Positions 34,851 to 46,893 of a stretch of DNA of 64,000 nucleotides are shown here, one piece after another. The notes beneath the pieces were generated by a model. The model searched no databases. It saw nothing but the letters and a program-made list of their open reading frames with translations, and was not told the origin of the DNA. A program made the translations under genes and the position numbers. How positions within the stretch are numbered: position 1 is the stretch's first letter; each line of letters begins with the position of its first letter. Location: NCBI GenBank assembly GCA_033557835.1, contig JAWQRO010000053.1, forward strand, positions 1 through 64,000. Reading direction: 5' to 3'. Source of the stretch: Helochares maculicollis. Its lineage: Eukaryota; Arthropoda; Insecta; Coleoptera; Hydrophilidae.

Positions 34851-37800
34851 TAGAAAACCAGAACTGCTCGGTACGCCCCAAATTGTCCCACTTCACATGT
34901 ATATGTGAAATATACGAAAATCTCTTATAAATCTTGCAAACCAATTTTGGCTTTGATACACAATCAGGCGCTCGTATTCGTAGACACAAAAATACTATGA
35001 TTAATTAGAAAATATAATCAATGAGTTAAATCCTATTTCTTCCTGAAGCTTTGTCGTTGTTTACATTTTGATGGTGCGATTTGACTCTAAATAGCTAAAT
35101 CGTGTTTATCTGTACCAGGCAAATGTCTATCATCTGTCAGGTTAAGGAGAGGTTAATTTCTTTGCTCTTTCCAATGGGGTTACCAAACTGAATGAATATA
35201 ATGCAAAAGCCTTAAAAACGTAAAAAGAAGTTGGGAATTCTCAAAAAGTTATCGGAAAGTATGGACCTGAGAGGATTAAGAGTGCTTTGCCGCCGGACAG
35301 TTGTATCTTATCATCATAGACCGCGGTGCAATATAGCACCATTACTTGCATTTAATGAGTGTAATCAACAAGAAACCCGATCGTGCAGTTCGCTGTGACA
35401 TAGGTCAAGAAGTTAGCGACTGAGAAAAAACAAAAACGCCATAGAAAGGCGCAGCTAAAAAAGGAAGTGAAAAACATCGTTGAAGAATGCAGGTAACCGA
35501 CAACTCTTGTCTTCAGCATCGGATCGCGCCGCCAGAAGAAAATATTCCTTCTTGATATTCTTCCGAGGTAGTCATCCGTGAATGGTGTTTCAGGGTGATG
35601 TGAATGATGCGAAGGGGCCAAGATCTAACTTGGCCGGCGTCCAATGTCCGCCAGGATAGGTGGGTCTGTTTAGTATGCGAACGTTTCACTTGGAAGAAGG
35701 AGTGTTCTGTCAATTAGGCTTCAAACAAAAGGCTCAACGACGTATTTATGCGTACAGTAACCGATATTACAAAGCTAATTACGATTGTCCAATGAGTGGT
35801 TTAATGCTCCCTAGAACCATTTTTAAATTAAAAATTAACCTCGGTGCCTATAAAGTAACTGTTAACACTTTCAGTAGCAGCGCGGTATGTGATGGTAACT
35901 CAGTGATACTTATGTAGCCACGATCCAATGAGAGTTCCGGCTCATTGACTCCTACATCCATCGTTATTATTGCCCATACGTAAACCGTAGTCAGATTGAT
36001 AAGAAACGCACATAATTAGGTCAGAATTGGTTTAGATTTTGCAATCGATATGCGTGTAGAGAATGCGCTATTTGCATTTAAAATTAGCCCTGAGCGCGTT
36101 GTATTCCATGACCCAACGCAGCCGATGTAAGGAGACGATACTTGAAATGCAGTAGCTGTTCTCATGTACTTAGCTAAGCGCTGATAAGCTTACAAGTAGT
36201 TAGAAATCAAAATGGAAATCAGGAACTAATTTTCGCTCTGGACAAGGCTTCTCTATGGAGATGGCTGCGACAACAACTGAAATGTCTAGTGGAGCCAACT
36301 TGACCAGCAATTTATGCTGTCAAATGTAATGGATTTAAGATCAGTTGAACGCATTTTAGATGAATGGAAAAATTGTACCTCTTTAATGTCAATGATCTGT
36401 TGGAGCGTTATAATCCACTTTAAAAGAGTACACTTACGTAATAAAAAAACCATGTCATGACTAATGCAAAATACGTTAACAAAAGGTGTGATGTGTGTTG
36501 CACGTTTACGTTGAATGACATGACTTTGTTTCGAAATGTCTCTTTTTATTTGTAAAAACTCATTAAAAATTTTGATTTTATTTTGCCCTAGTAAAATTGT
36601 CCTTTAGGATCTTTCTCTCCCTATGAGAAATATTAAGGGGCAGACAACTCAAGCTCACACTGCCGCGAAGCGAAATAAATTTCAAACGCTTTATTCAAAA
36701 TGTTTAAAATTACATACCGATTCCGAAATGTTTACTTTGGAGACTACAATTTATTCTACTGCCGCGCAAGTAAAAATCTAAGTTTGGTAAAGTCGGATTG
36801 TAATATAGCTTCACCTAGTTTAATTCCAGGTACTCATTTATTTATTATAAGCAAATTGGATAACTGACAACTGCCGTGATAGTAGGTAATTCGCAGAGCT
36901 CGGGGGCGTTTCTTCAAGCCCATTCCAAATGTTAAGATAAGGAGTGCTAACAGTGCCGTCTGCTCCGTTTGCATGATGGACACGGCGAAGCCTTCTCTAC
37001 TCACGGAACTCTTCTGGAATCAGGTCACTCATGCAGGAAACGTTAGTTTCAGACGTTATGACTTGTAAATGGCCTTTATATATCTTAGGAACATTGTTTG
37101 AAAGTTAAATGTTGACTGCTTTGGCAATTGGTGATGCATAGTTCCAGAACGTTTTCCACCGAGCTTGTTTTCAAGTAATAAAATATGGCATTTGTGACTG
37201 CCGTTGTCAATATGTTGATTATCGAGGATGTTTAGTAACTGAATATGGGCAGATTACTTAAATAAGTAGAGGATTAAGGTTCCGTTTTGGGTGTTCAGGA
37301 ATTTGTTGGTAATCTCTCTTCTAATGAATGTACCAGCCACTAATTTATTTACATATCTCTTCATTGCACAACTCGAATTTCCAAGTAAGCTGTTTAAAAA
37401 TAAAAAAAATCAAATAAACAATTTTGAAACGAACAGAAATCGCATCTCGAAAATGAAATACCTAATCGAAAAAATATTCTTAGGAGTAGTTGAAATTGTT
37501 GTTAAAAGATTTTTAACCTTCATGAATAACCGCAATTATGCCAAGGTCGTCGTCATTGATTACTAATTACTGCTTTTCTTATTTTTAATCAGTGTATATC
37601 CTCCGAAACCATAAAATTTCCGTAAAGCCGGACACCCAATCCCATTTCTAGAAGTATGACTAATCGAAGATTTCAGCATCCAGAATGGTGAAACGTATAT
37701 TACTAATGTACATAGTAAGTTCTCGTGTGGCATTACCAAGTGTCAAACCCACGTCTGGCATGGATTTGCAGAAAAAAGACAGTCGACTTCGCCAAATATG

Positions 37801-38664
37801 GAATCAGTATTTTTGCTCTTTGATGTTGTAGTTCAATTTACATCTTCCTACCGTGTTATTACTAACATAAACGGACTTGTTGCAACACTATTAATTCAGC
37901 ACCTCCGGCCCAATGATTTCCTTTCTACTTCTACTTATTCACATTTATGTATTCATTGTTTCTAATTATTTATGTTTTAATAACTCAGGTTTCTTGCAGA
38001 GATGTATTTTTTAATGCATGCTGTTTTGTAATCTATTTCCGGTGTTCTGCGCTGCGCTGGTGCAGCACGCTAGTAGTACTGCTGCAGTTATATTATTTAA
38101 AATTTACAGTTGTTAACTCGAGATTAGTTTAGAAAATTGCTACTTACAACGATATGAATACAAAACTATAAATTATAAATTAGTAGATAAGATGCTTCAA
38201 CATCAACAATCAAAATCGTCATGAACGAAAAGGAAAATTAGAAACGCGGAAAAGATCTCGCAAAAAGATTCTTTATCAAATCATTTTTCCTACATTCCTA
38301 TGAGCAAAGTATCAAAAACTCATAGCTAATAATTGTTTTCCGTTGATGTTTGTCCTTTAAATGGTTGTTACTTATTTTATTATGATGAAAAGAAATAATC
38401 TTCACTACAACTTATCCTCGGAGTAGAAGTGTCGAAAAAATAAAATAAATAAAAGGCATATTCTGATCTATCTTAACTATTGCTCAGATTATATGTAATG
38501 TTGGGCAAACCAATTATCAAAATAAGTTTTCGTAGAACTCGATATTTTTCTAGAAATTTCTTCCTATCTTAATCCTTCGTCGTTTCTACCTATTGTGCCA
38601 ATGTCCAGGTAGCAGTCACCTTACGTCCACTTTTTTGACCCACTTATGCATCTTCTGCATTTAT

Positions 38665-38701
<37 letters not shown>

Positions 38702-40689
38702 CTCTCTCATTTTAAATTTTCAGGATTGATGTGTAGTTTTCATTATTTACTTCACGGATAGCTTAAGATCATTTTTGTTCTTTATTATCAATTTAGTATT
38801 ATCCACGAAAGGTAGTTTCTTTTTAAATTTTTAAATAATTGTAGACCTACAGGTTTTTTACTTGTATATTTTCCCAAATTATCCATAAATAGGTTAATAA
38901 ATACGACTCCAGTGTGCTTCCTTGCATAAGTTTTTTTTCTAAACTGCAAATCCTGCGCAGACACATGGTCGGTTTGATTGCATTTCGTTTACCTCGTTGT
39001 TAATAAATTATTAATAATACAAATCTAAAATACCTATACTCATATAATATTGCTGCTCAAAATAAACGAAACAATCGCAGTAGAGCTACTTGTAGATGAC
39101 TTGCAGCAGCGAAGCAACAGCCAAATTAGCTACAATTCATTAACTAAATGCTTTGAAAGTCTTATAAATTCAATTGTACACCATGTTATGACCATTTTTC
39201 TGTACATACAATTCTGCAGAAGGGTAAAATTGTAATACCGAAAGCTCAGTTCAATGCAAAAAAGTCAATCGTATAAAAGATATGATTGTCAGCATAGACA
39301 ATTTTGGCCGACAAATCTTTTGTAATAACAACTTAAACAGAGGAATAAAAGAATTACAACAGCGTTTCTTAGGCCTGAAGTAGATCGAAAGGAACATCCT
39401 TGAAGAGCCCATTATGGTCTCTTACACTTTTAATTAATTTCCTCGATAGCTAGTAAACCTCGTTCCCTATGCAACAGTCAATGACTGTTTGCAGCCCATA
39501 TATTTCGCCACTTTCTATTGTTCCACCAGCCGCAAATTATCGATATTAGTTCAGCATCAAAGACTTGTTACGTCAAGCGAGAAAACGAATGCAACAGTAA
39601 AGTATTAATCACGTATCAATTAACCTATCGTGATTTATGTAGCACATATAAGCTCAAAACAGCAGGCGAACTATAAGGAGTGATTAATTAGACGGTAAAA
39701 TAGTTTTTGTCATAATTTTTCAAAGGATGTCTAATAAGTATTAGCGGCTAAAGTGAGGAAGATAAACGAGCCTATCTCACAAGGTGATGTTGAATATTTC
39801 GTTTTCCTGACATGTCTGGATCTGCCATACGTACAGAAGATATAAAGTCTGATGACATACGCGACTGAAATAACAGTCTGGCTGTAGATTTCGCGGAATA
39901 TATGACAGCATTGTTATTTCAGCAGAAGCTTGCGATGCAACGGACACCAAATCCGAAGGATACGCCGAAGGAAGGGTCAGAAACCAATTTGTAGCTGCTC
40001 TATGTGCGTTTGGAGAGCGCCTTGCCTGATCCCGAAGGCGAGACATATTTATTTTCCTTACTACTATTACGAACGCCGGTCTATTTATAATGCATATGTC
40101 GTTGACATTCGTTCGCGACCATTTCCAACACTGAACTTATGCCGCCAAAGCTTGGCGAAAAATTTATTGCTTTTTAGGTGATTGTCAGGGACAATGTTGC
40201 AGATTTGCAACAATCATTAGCTCGATATTAATAAACAATGATGGTTATACTTTCTTTGTCGCTTTGTGTTTGTATATTTTTCGGCTATTTATTTTTCGTT
40301 GATTGGCTATATATACGGACAATAATTATGTGAGCAGCATAATGGAGATTGGCGAAAATTTGTTCGGCTAGACAAAAATGCACGGCAAGCTGTTTGCTAA
40401 TTTGCTTAGTGCTAATATTTATTCTGAAAGCATCTCGCCTATACCCTAGTATATAGTATAAAAAAGGACTTCATATAGATTTTCATTTACAAAATATAAT
40501 TTGTATTCTTTGTTCCTGTTAACAAGATTTGTAAGACCATAACTAACTACTTATTGTAACTACATTGAAAAGTATCAATTTCTGCCTGAAAATAAAAGAA
40601 CTTTTCTGCTGTTATTCGATAGCTAAACTATTTTTAAATAACAAACCTAGAATTTTCAGATTTTTTATTATATGGTTTGGTTCGATAAC
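34851..40689 (+). other. shot intron, nothing recognised
   Basis: Intron DNA with the TTTC microsatellite at 38666. A stretch at 35230-35760 is richer in G+C and has overlapping frames of 66-89 codons on the minus strand, possibly an old transposon, but no motif could be named. Confidence 0.5.
38666..38708 (+). repeat. CT / TTTC microsatellite
   Basis: tctctctctctc followed by five to six ttt c units and then tctctctc; intronic. Confidence 0.95.
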
Positions 40690-41486
40690 TTTTTTCTATT
40701 TCGAAGGCGAGTCTATAATTCCGGTGTTGAAGCAGTCCTCGACCCTGTCGGTAATAAACTTGACCACATCAATTTCACAAGTACTTTTGAAGCCAGTTTG
40801 TTACCATCAAGCTTGAAAAGTTGGTAATCGCTTGGTGCCAGGCTTGAGCTGTACGGCGGGTGCGATATAATCTGCCAGCCAAGCTCTCGGAGCTTCTGGC
40901 GCGTCGTTACATAAGTGTGTGGCCTGGCGATCTTTTTATGGAAGATAACACTGCATTGGATCACTCTGATACAGTTTTCGTCATTTTGATCTCTAGGAAA
41001 TATATATTCGATTGAGCGATTGGCCCAATGGCAGCAGTTTATGGAGGAGGATTCCGATTCAATCCTACCAAACAGGCAGATATTGGTCGTTAATATGGGC
41101 TTGGCCATCCTTTGGACCTGCTTGCCGCTTTTGGATTACGATCATTTTGGCGTGTTTTCGCACGTGCCCAATTTTTCATCGCCATCATTTTGCTCTCAAA
41201 TGATCTTTTGCTTCAATTCGTATGGGTTCCACACATCGATCTTCTTCTCGAGACCAGTGCTATACTATACGATACTCTGGCTAATCCTCAGTTACTGAGC
41301 AATGGAACGTGCCGGTGTAACTCAATGATTTCCATGATTTTATCAACATTTTTCACGATTGATTTACCAGGGCGTGTCTCGTCTTCGACGTTCATATTAC
41401 CAAAGCGGAAACGGATACTAAATTGTGTTCGCTTCTAACCTTTGGTTGTATTGATAATGAAGGATTTTCTCCTTGTTTACCTCCAT
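40690..41486 (-). pseudogene. mariner transposase pseudogene, second catalytic Asp lost
   Basis: Minus-strand remains starting MEVNKEKILHYQYNQR at 41486, a typical mariner N terminus, then through several frameshifts: IVKNVDKIMEIIE, DVWNPYELKQ, KAASRSKGWPSPY. The last third is open (41108-40713): VIFHKKIARPHTYVTTRQKL, ELGWQIISHPPYSSSLAPSD, YQLF. The HQDNARPHT block has become HKKIARPHT, so the second catalytic Asp is gone, while the PSD Asp remains. No TIR pair could be matched, so the ends are approximate. A different lineage from the element just downstream at 41618. Confidence 0.8.
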
Positions 41487-41617
41487 TTTGGAACACAACT
41501 GGATTCGCTAAACATTAAATAGTTAAAGAACTTTTCTTAGAGTGCTATTTCGTCCTTAAACCGTAGTATAGAATAACAAGATTTCACTCATTGGTAATAC
41601 GAACTACATGACACATA

Positions 41618-42616
41618 CTAGGTTGTGCAATAAGTTTTACGGTTCGATAGGAAAAATACAATTTTATGGTTTAACATGCATTTTATTATTCAGTATAGTC
41701 TCCCTGAATCAATACACTTGTTCCAACAAGATTCCATATTATGAATTCCATCCTTGAAGTGAGAATCTGGAAGGGTTGCAAAATACGCTTCCACATCAAT
41801 TATGACCTCATCATTTGATGAAAAGTGCTTTGTTCATGAATTTTTCCTGGTCTAACATGTTACAATTATATTCAGAACTTATAATTTTACCAGTTTGCAA
41901 GTAATCCACAAACAAAATTCCTCTCGCATCCCAAAAAGCTAACGCTAAGAACTTTTTTGCCGATTTGTGGATACGAACTCGTTTCGGAGCCGAAGAACCA
42001 AGTTCACAAGACTCTTTCGCCACTTGCTGTTATTCTGGATCAAGGTCATAGACCCAATTCCTATCTATAGTGATGAATCGACACACAAAATCCACTTTAT
42101 CCTTTCGAAAACATTCTAAATGTTGATAAGAAAGTCGCATTAGAATGTGTTTTCGTTCCATTATTAAACCAGAATTCGGAAAAAATATTGTTCACCCTAC
42201 CCAATTTGCCAATACGATATCCTGTATTTTTTCTACGATTTCAGGTGTTGCTGCTTTTGGGCGTCCTTGACGTGGATAGCCTTCAAGGCTTGTACGAACA
42301 CGTTTTAACTCAACACCCCATCTTTTTATTGTACTAATTTAAGGCGAAGAGTCTATATACGCTATCATTATTCGTTCATAAATTTCCTTTGCTTTTTAGG
42401 CTTCCAAAAAAATGCAATCTCTGCACAATACTTGATTTTTTTCGTTGTAAAAAAATACCGTGACACGTCGATACTAAATGACTTGTAAACTAAGAATGAA
42501 TTGTCAGATTGAAATGAAACTTTACATACGTACATATGAAGAATGTACCAACATAACAAAAAAATTAGGCTAGTAACAACGCCCTTTCGGATCGCAAAAC
42601 TTATTGGATGGCCCAG
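41618..42616 (-). mobile_element. internally deleted mariner element with both TIRs
   Basis: Same family as 16952-17779. Ends are CTAGGTTGTGCAATAAGTTT (left) and, inverted, CTGGGCCATCCAATAAGTTT (right), with TA at 41616-41617 and 42617-42618; 999 bp. The minus-strand transposase keeps an open block at 41811-42023: ESCELGSSAPKRVRIHKSAK, LALAFWDARGILFVDYLQTG. It then breaks off at MLDQEKF and jumps to C-terminal sequence, losing the HQDN and PSD catalytic blocks. The N-terminal part lies at 42130-42470 with stops. Non-autonomous and dead. Confidence 0.87.
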
Positions 42617-43911
42617 TAAAATGTATAGAATCGGAAAGATTTTTGTTTGTCTAAGACAACTAAGAATTTATAACTTTCCTGTCGTCTTGACACTATAAAG
42701 ATGTGGTATTTTTCTACTTTAATATCATATTAAATCATGATAAACATTAGATATTTTTAGCCATAGGTGTATATACACATTTAATGAGAATGTAATCTCC
42801 TTATAACATATGGTACTAAGCTTCGGCGTCTTTGAAGGCATAAGAATGCCAGCTTAGGAAGTTTATGATACCATACTAGATATACGCTTTATTAAAGACA
42901 GTAACATTGCTTCCAGCCACCGCATCACACCGGAAAAGATGGGTAACTGTATATACGCCGGGTTGAGAGAGATTTCTTGTATGCGGACACAGCCATTGTT
43001 TTTTACGTGTAGACCTGAAGGCTGGGCCATGAGAACATTATTTTATTTAATTGAATTAATTCATTACTGTTGGCAGACGTCGATATAATCACTTCAAATT
43101 CGTACCGTTAGTGCTCCGATTTTTAAGTATTGATTATATTGGACACGTTTTTTGCTCTATTTATATATCCTGTCAAGCTATATGCCTAATTATTGGCACT
43201 AAGAACGTACTTTGGCGCCCACGTGTCCTAATTTTAAAGAAATGTAGTATGTAAATGATATGGGGATATTTGACAAGCAGCACTTTTAACGGCAAGAGCT
43301 TAGAACTTGTCTCACTCCTATTTTTGTTGTTTTCAATAAATTGTCTAAATAATCCACAGAATACCCGATTATAATTTCTCATCAAAATTCCTTAATCCTG
43401 TGCTTTTTGAATTATTTTGATTTCCAATGTCATTCCAGCGCTTCAAGTTATTAATACCATAAAGTTAAGCGCTACAAAGAAGTGCATTTAATGAGCTCAG
43501 CAACGCGTTCGAGGCACATGCGTTGCTGACGAAATTTGTGAATATAACCTTAACTGTTTTTATTAACAGTACATGTATATAATGCATATAAATTTCTCAT
43601 GAGTATAATTATCATTTTAAGTATCCATTAGGATTTGCTCTGCACATCTAAATTGTTTTTAATGGTGTCGCTTTAGCTGCACAAAACTCCTCGTTTTGTT
43701 GCAGGCGACAGATTTATCACGTATGTTAAAATTGAAGTTTCCTCATATACTCACGTATTATTACTAAGTTTATTTTATTACTGTACCCTACAATTTACAA
43801 TAATGTGCGTGAGTTACACTTATTATGGTAATAATAATAACAATCCGTGTGAATTTACTATGTAAAATAAGATAAAAACATTTCCGTTGCTATGTTTAAA
43901 AATATTCACTT

Positions 43912-43944
43912 AAACCATTTTTGTTTGTTTCAGGTAAGACGCTA
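43912..43944 (+). promoter_or_regulatory. recursive (ratcheting) splice site, zero-length exon
   Basis: A long T-rich tract (cattttt gtttgtttcag, 43917-43933) is followed at once by GTAAGAC from 43934, so a 3' splice site abuts a 5' splice site with no exon between. This is the consensus of Drosophila recursive splice points in long introns. It lies 14.3 kb into the intron after the CH1 start exon, on the sense strand. Splicing there would regenerate a donor and shorten the run to the microexon or to 51932. The signals are visible; use in vivo is inferred. Confidence 0.65.
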
Positions 43945-45200
43945 ATGCTGATGTATATTTGAATACACTACAAATTAGGATACTAAGGCCAGTATGTATG
44001 TAATTAGTTAAGAAGAAAATTTGGAATTCAAATTAGTACGAAGTAATGGATTAACCTTGACGGTCAAAGTTGCACTTTTTTTGTATACATCAAGTAACTA
44101 CAGTTATTGAATGATATTAGTGATCATTTTTCTTCAATACAAATCTGAGTAAAAGTAATCGAAATTTCTTTCATTGTCAGTCTGTAGAAGCAAATAATCC
44201 AACGATTTTGCCATTTTACTCGAGTTTTTCTTCTGTGCCCCTTCTGAAATTTCTGGTATCAAACTTGTCGTTTGTGATATCACATTAAATTTTCGAAAAC
44301 TTGCTTAGCTTAGTAAAATAATTCCGTAAAGTCAGAAATGAGGTCCATAAAGTCAGTAAAATTCCAGCGTCGCCAAATTGAAAGTCTCACATTAATGGCT
44401 CTCCGTGCTTCAGAATAAGCAGCCTTCAAGCTTGCAATTCGTATAGTCTGCAGCTCTGGGCGAAAGTACGCATAAAGTTGAAACGCGCTTTACTACCGTC
44501 TAAAAACAACTTCTATTTTACGAACAAGGGCTTTAAAAACTTTTATGCATATTTTGTGTTTTGACCCATTTACTTTATACCGGAAGTGCCATTTCTACGT
44601 GTATTTTTACCCCACGCGGTATGTGAACTAGTCCAATTATTTCTTTCGATCAGGATACCAACCAACTTTAATCCCATATTGTTTGTTTATTATGCAAATT
44701 TCCTTGTGATCACTACCGGCATTAACCAACCACTCTAATAAAATTATCCTTAATAAGTTACGTAATGACCTTAAAATACTTTCACATTATCACTAATTCG
44801 TAGCATTAATTTATATTATTATTAATATCCTTTATTTATACATTTAATTATACATATTTCGTTTGGACCCTCCCACGCTGAAATCATAATTTCATTTAAA
44901 TACCTTAAGGTAGGTAGTAGTTGAAGCAGTAGATTAATTATTTTTAAATATTCAATTACTGCAAACTTGATAATTATACTTGGCTGTCTTAATTAAGGCT
45001 GGAATTCTCGTTAGTGCCAATATATAAGGCTGGTAGTCTGCGGTTGGTTGATTAATTCCAAAATATTTTAATTAAGAAATGGCACCTTCGGTCAAAACAG
45101 CTTAACTTGGGTTGATAACAATCGTAGATGTTTTTTAAGAGCTAATATGTATTATGTAACTAATTTGTGTCTCGTTTTTTCTCTCTTTTTCATTGCATAG

Positions 45201-45218
45201 CACTGGAAATATATGAAG
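45201..45218 (+). CDS. shot: 18-nt in-frame microexon inside CH1 (HWKYMK)
   Basis: Six codons, CACTGGAAATATATGAAG, reading HWKYMK. A long pyrimidine tract and gcatag precede it (acceptor AG at 45199-45200), and AAG|GTTTGT (donor at 45219) follows. Both flanking exons meet in phase 0, so its inclusion or skipping keeps the frame: ...[21 protein letters not shown]. The position equals the small optional insert between the first and second CH1 helices in plectin (exon 2-alpha), whose insert also begins with His-Trp. That match is from memory of the family. Being far shorter than normal exons, it probably depends on nearby enhancers and may be tissue-specific. It lies 1.27 kb downstream of the recursive splice site. 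Confidence 0.75.
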
Positions 45219-45659
45219 GTTTGTATGGAACGTTTCTAAACCTCGTTTTTGTTTCATTTAATACCTTGGTAATAGTCATTTTGAAAAAACTAGTAAATTG
45301 TGCATTATTACGTAACCTAATGATCTGTATTAATTAATTTATTTTGGTAAATAAGCGCTGACTATTCCGTTGCATAACAAAACTTGCATTTAAATTTTTG
45401 TAGCTTTATCATAATTTTGTTATTTTTAACACAGAATGCTCGAAATTTGTGCAAGGCGGGTTTGTTTCTGTTTAAAAATAATACACTATAAGTAACATTT
45501 ACGCACAGTAAATTTTGTTTTTAATTAACGAGTGCTGAGGTTTCCAATTCAACCCTTTTTAAAGGAAGTACTCAATTGACTCAATTACAATATATCTAAA
45601 TTCAGGACATAAAAACTGTAACATTAACTCATTTATATTAAGAGCGTGATTATATTTTA

Positions 45660-46891
45660 TTAGGAGTAAGTTTCCGCCGTTTTAAGGAAGGCGTCGCGGG
45701 GCGAAGCTTTTGTTAGAATTTGCAGGTGATAAGCGGCTTAAAAATTAGTCTGTTCGTTCTAAAATAACATAACCTTACTATATTAGTGACTCTGTGCTAG
45801 TAAAATATAATTTTCTTGAGCTGAAAATGTCTAAATTTGAACCAAATAAACGTCATTTGCGGGAGCTTTTAATTTATTTCTTTAATTTAAAAAATCCGCA
45901 GCTGAGGCTCATCGACTACTCGTAGAAGCATATAATGAAGCTTCTTTGAGTGCGAGAACGTATCGTGAGTGGTTTCAAAAGTTTAAAAACGGTGATTTTG
46001 ATGTAGAAGACAAAGACCGCAGTGGAAGGAATAAAATTTACGAAGTAGAAGAATTGGAAGAATTATTGGAGGAAGGTTCGTCTCAAACATAAAAGGAACT
46101 AGCTCTCACATTAGAAGTCACTTTGCAAGCAGCTTCACATTGTTTAAAAGCATTAGGAATGATTCATGAACAAGGAAATTGGGTTCCATACGAATTGAAG
46201 CTAAGAGATATTGAATGCCGATTATGCATGAGTGAAATGGTGCTAGCCAGGTATAAAAAAAAAGGTTTTTTTACAACGAATCGTCACTGGGGATGAGAAA
46301 TTGGATACATTACGACAACCCAAAATGAAGAAAATCAGGCGTCAACATCCACAGCAAAACCGAATATTCACGGATAAAAACTCATGCTGTGTATATGGTG
46401 GGATCAGCTGGGTGTGGTGTATTACGAGTTGCTTAATCCGAGCGAAACAATCACTGAAACTCTCTACCGAATACAATTGATGAGATTGAGCCGTGCTCTA
46501 AAGAAAATCGCCCTCAATACCATTGTAGACACTACAAAATAATTCTACTCCATGATAATGCTCGTCCGTATGTAGCGGTTCCGGTAAAAAACTATTTGAA
46601 AACACTTGATTGGGAAGTGTTACCCCACCTGCCGTATCTGTTCCGGTCAATGGCACATGGTCTGTCGGAGCTGCGGTTCACAACATGTAAAGATACCAAC
46701 AATTGGGTTGATATGTGGATAGCCTCAATAGATAAGAGTTCTTAAGATGTTGAATTCGAATGTTGCCTGAGAGATGGGAAAAAGTTGTTACTAGTGATGG
46801 ACAATACTTTGAATAAACTTAAACTACCGTTTTGTTATTATAAATATTAAATTTTTTATAAAAAACGGCGGAAACTTATTTGTACTCCTTA
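45660..46891 (+). mobile_element. mariner element with TIRs, third lineage
   Basis: The left end TTAGGAGTAAGTTTCCGCCG and, inverted, the right end TAAGGAGTACAAATAAGTTT both continue into CCGCCGTTTT. The left copy lacks CAAATA. TA duplications flank it (45658-45659 and 46892-46893). At 1232 bp it is near full size. It sits only 440 bp downstream of the HWKYMK microexon, in the same intron, in sense orientation. Confidence 0.9.
45827..46816 (+). pseudogene. mariner transposase pseudogene, third catalytic Asp deleted
   Basis: Starts MSKFEPNKRHLRELLIYFF, then AEAHRLLVEAYNEASLSART, YREWFQKFKNGDFDVED, the classic mariner N-terminal HTH. It continues IHYDNPK and [20 protein letters not shown], ending SDGQYFE and stop TAA at 46814. 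Several stops and frameshifts interrupt it. After LPYL the text jumps to FRSMAHGL: about ten residues that should contain SPDIAPSDYH are missing, so the third catalytic Asp is gone. About 990 bp against the usual ~1035. Dead. Confidence 0.88.
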
Positions 46892-46893
46892 TA

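Noticed and set aside
41112..41438. 108-codon plus-strand frame
   Set aside because: Antisense shadow of the minus-strand mariner pseudogene at 40690-41486.
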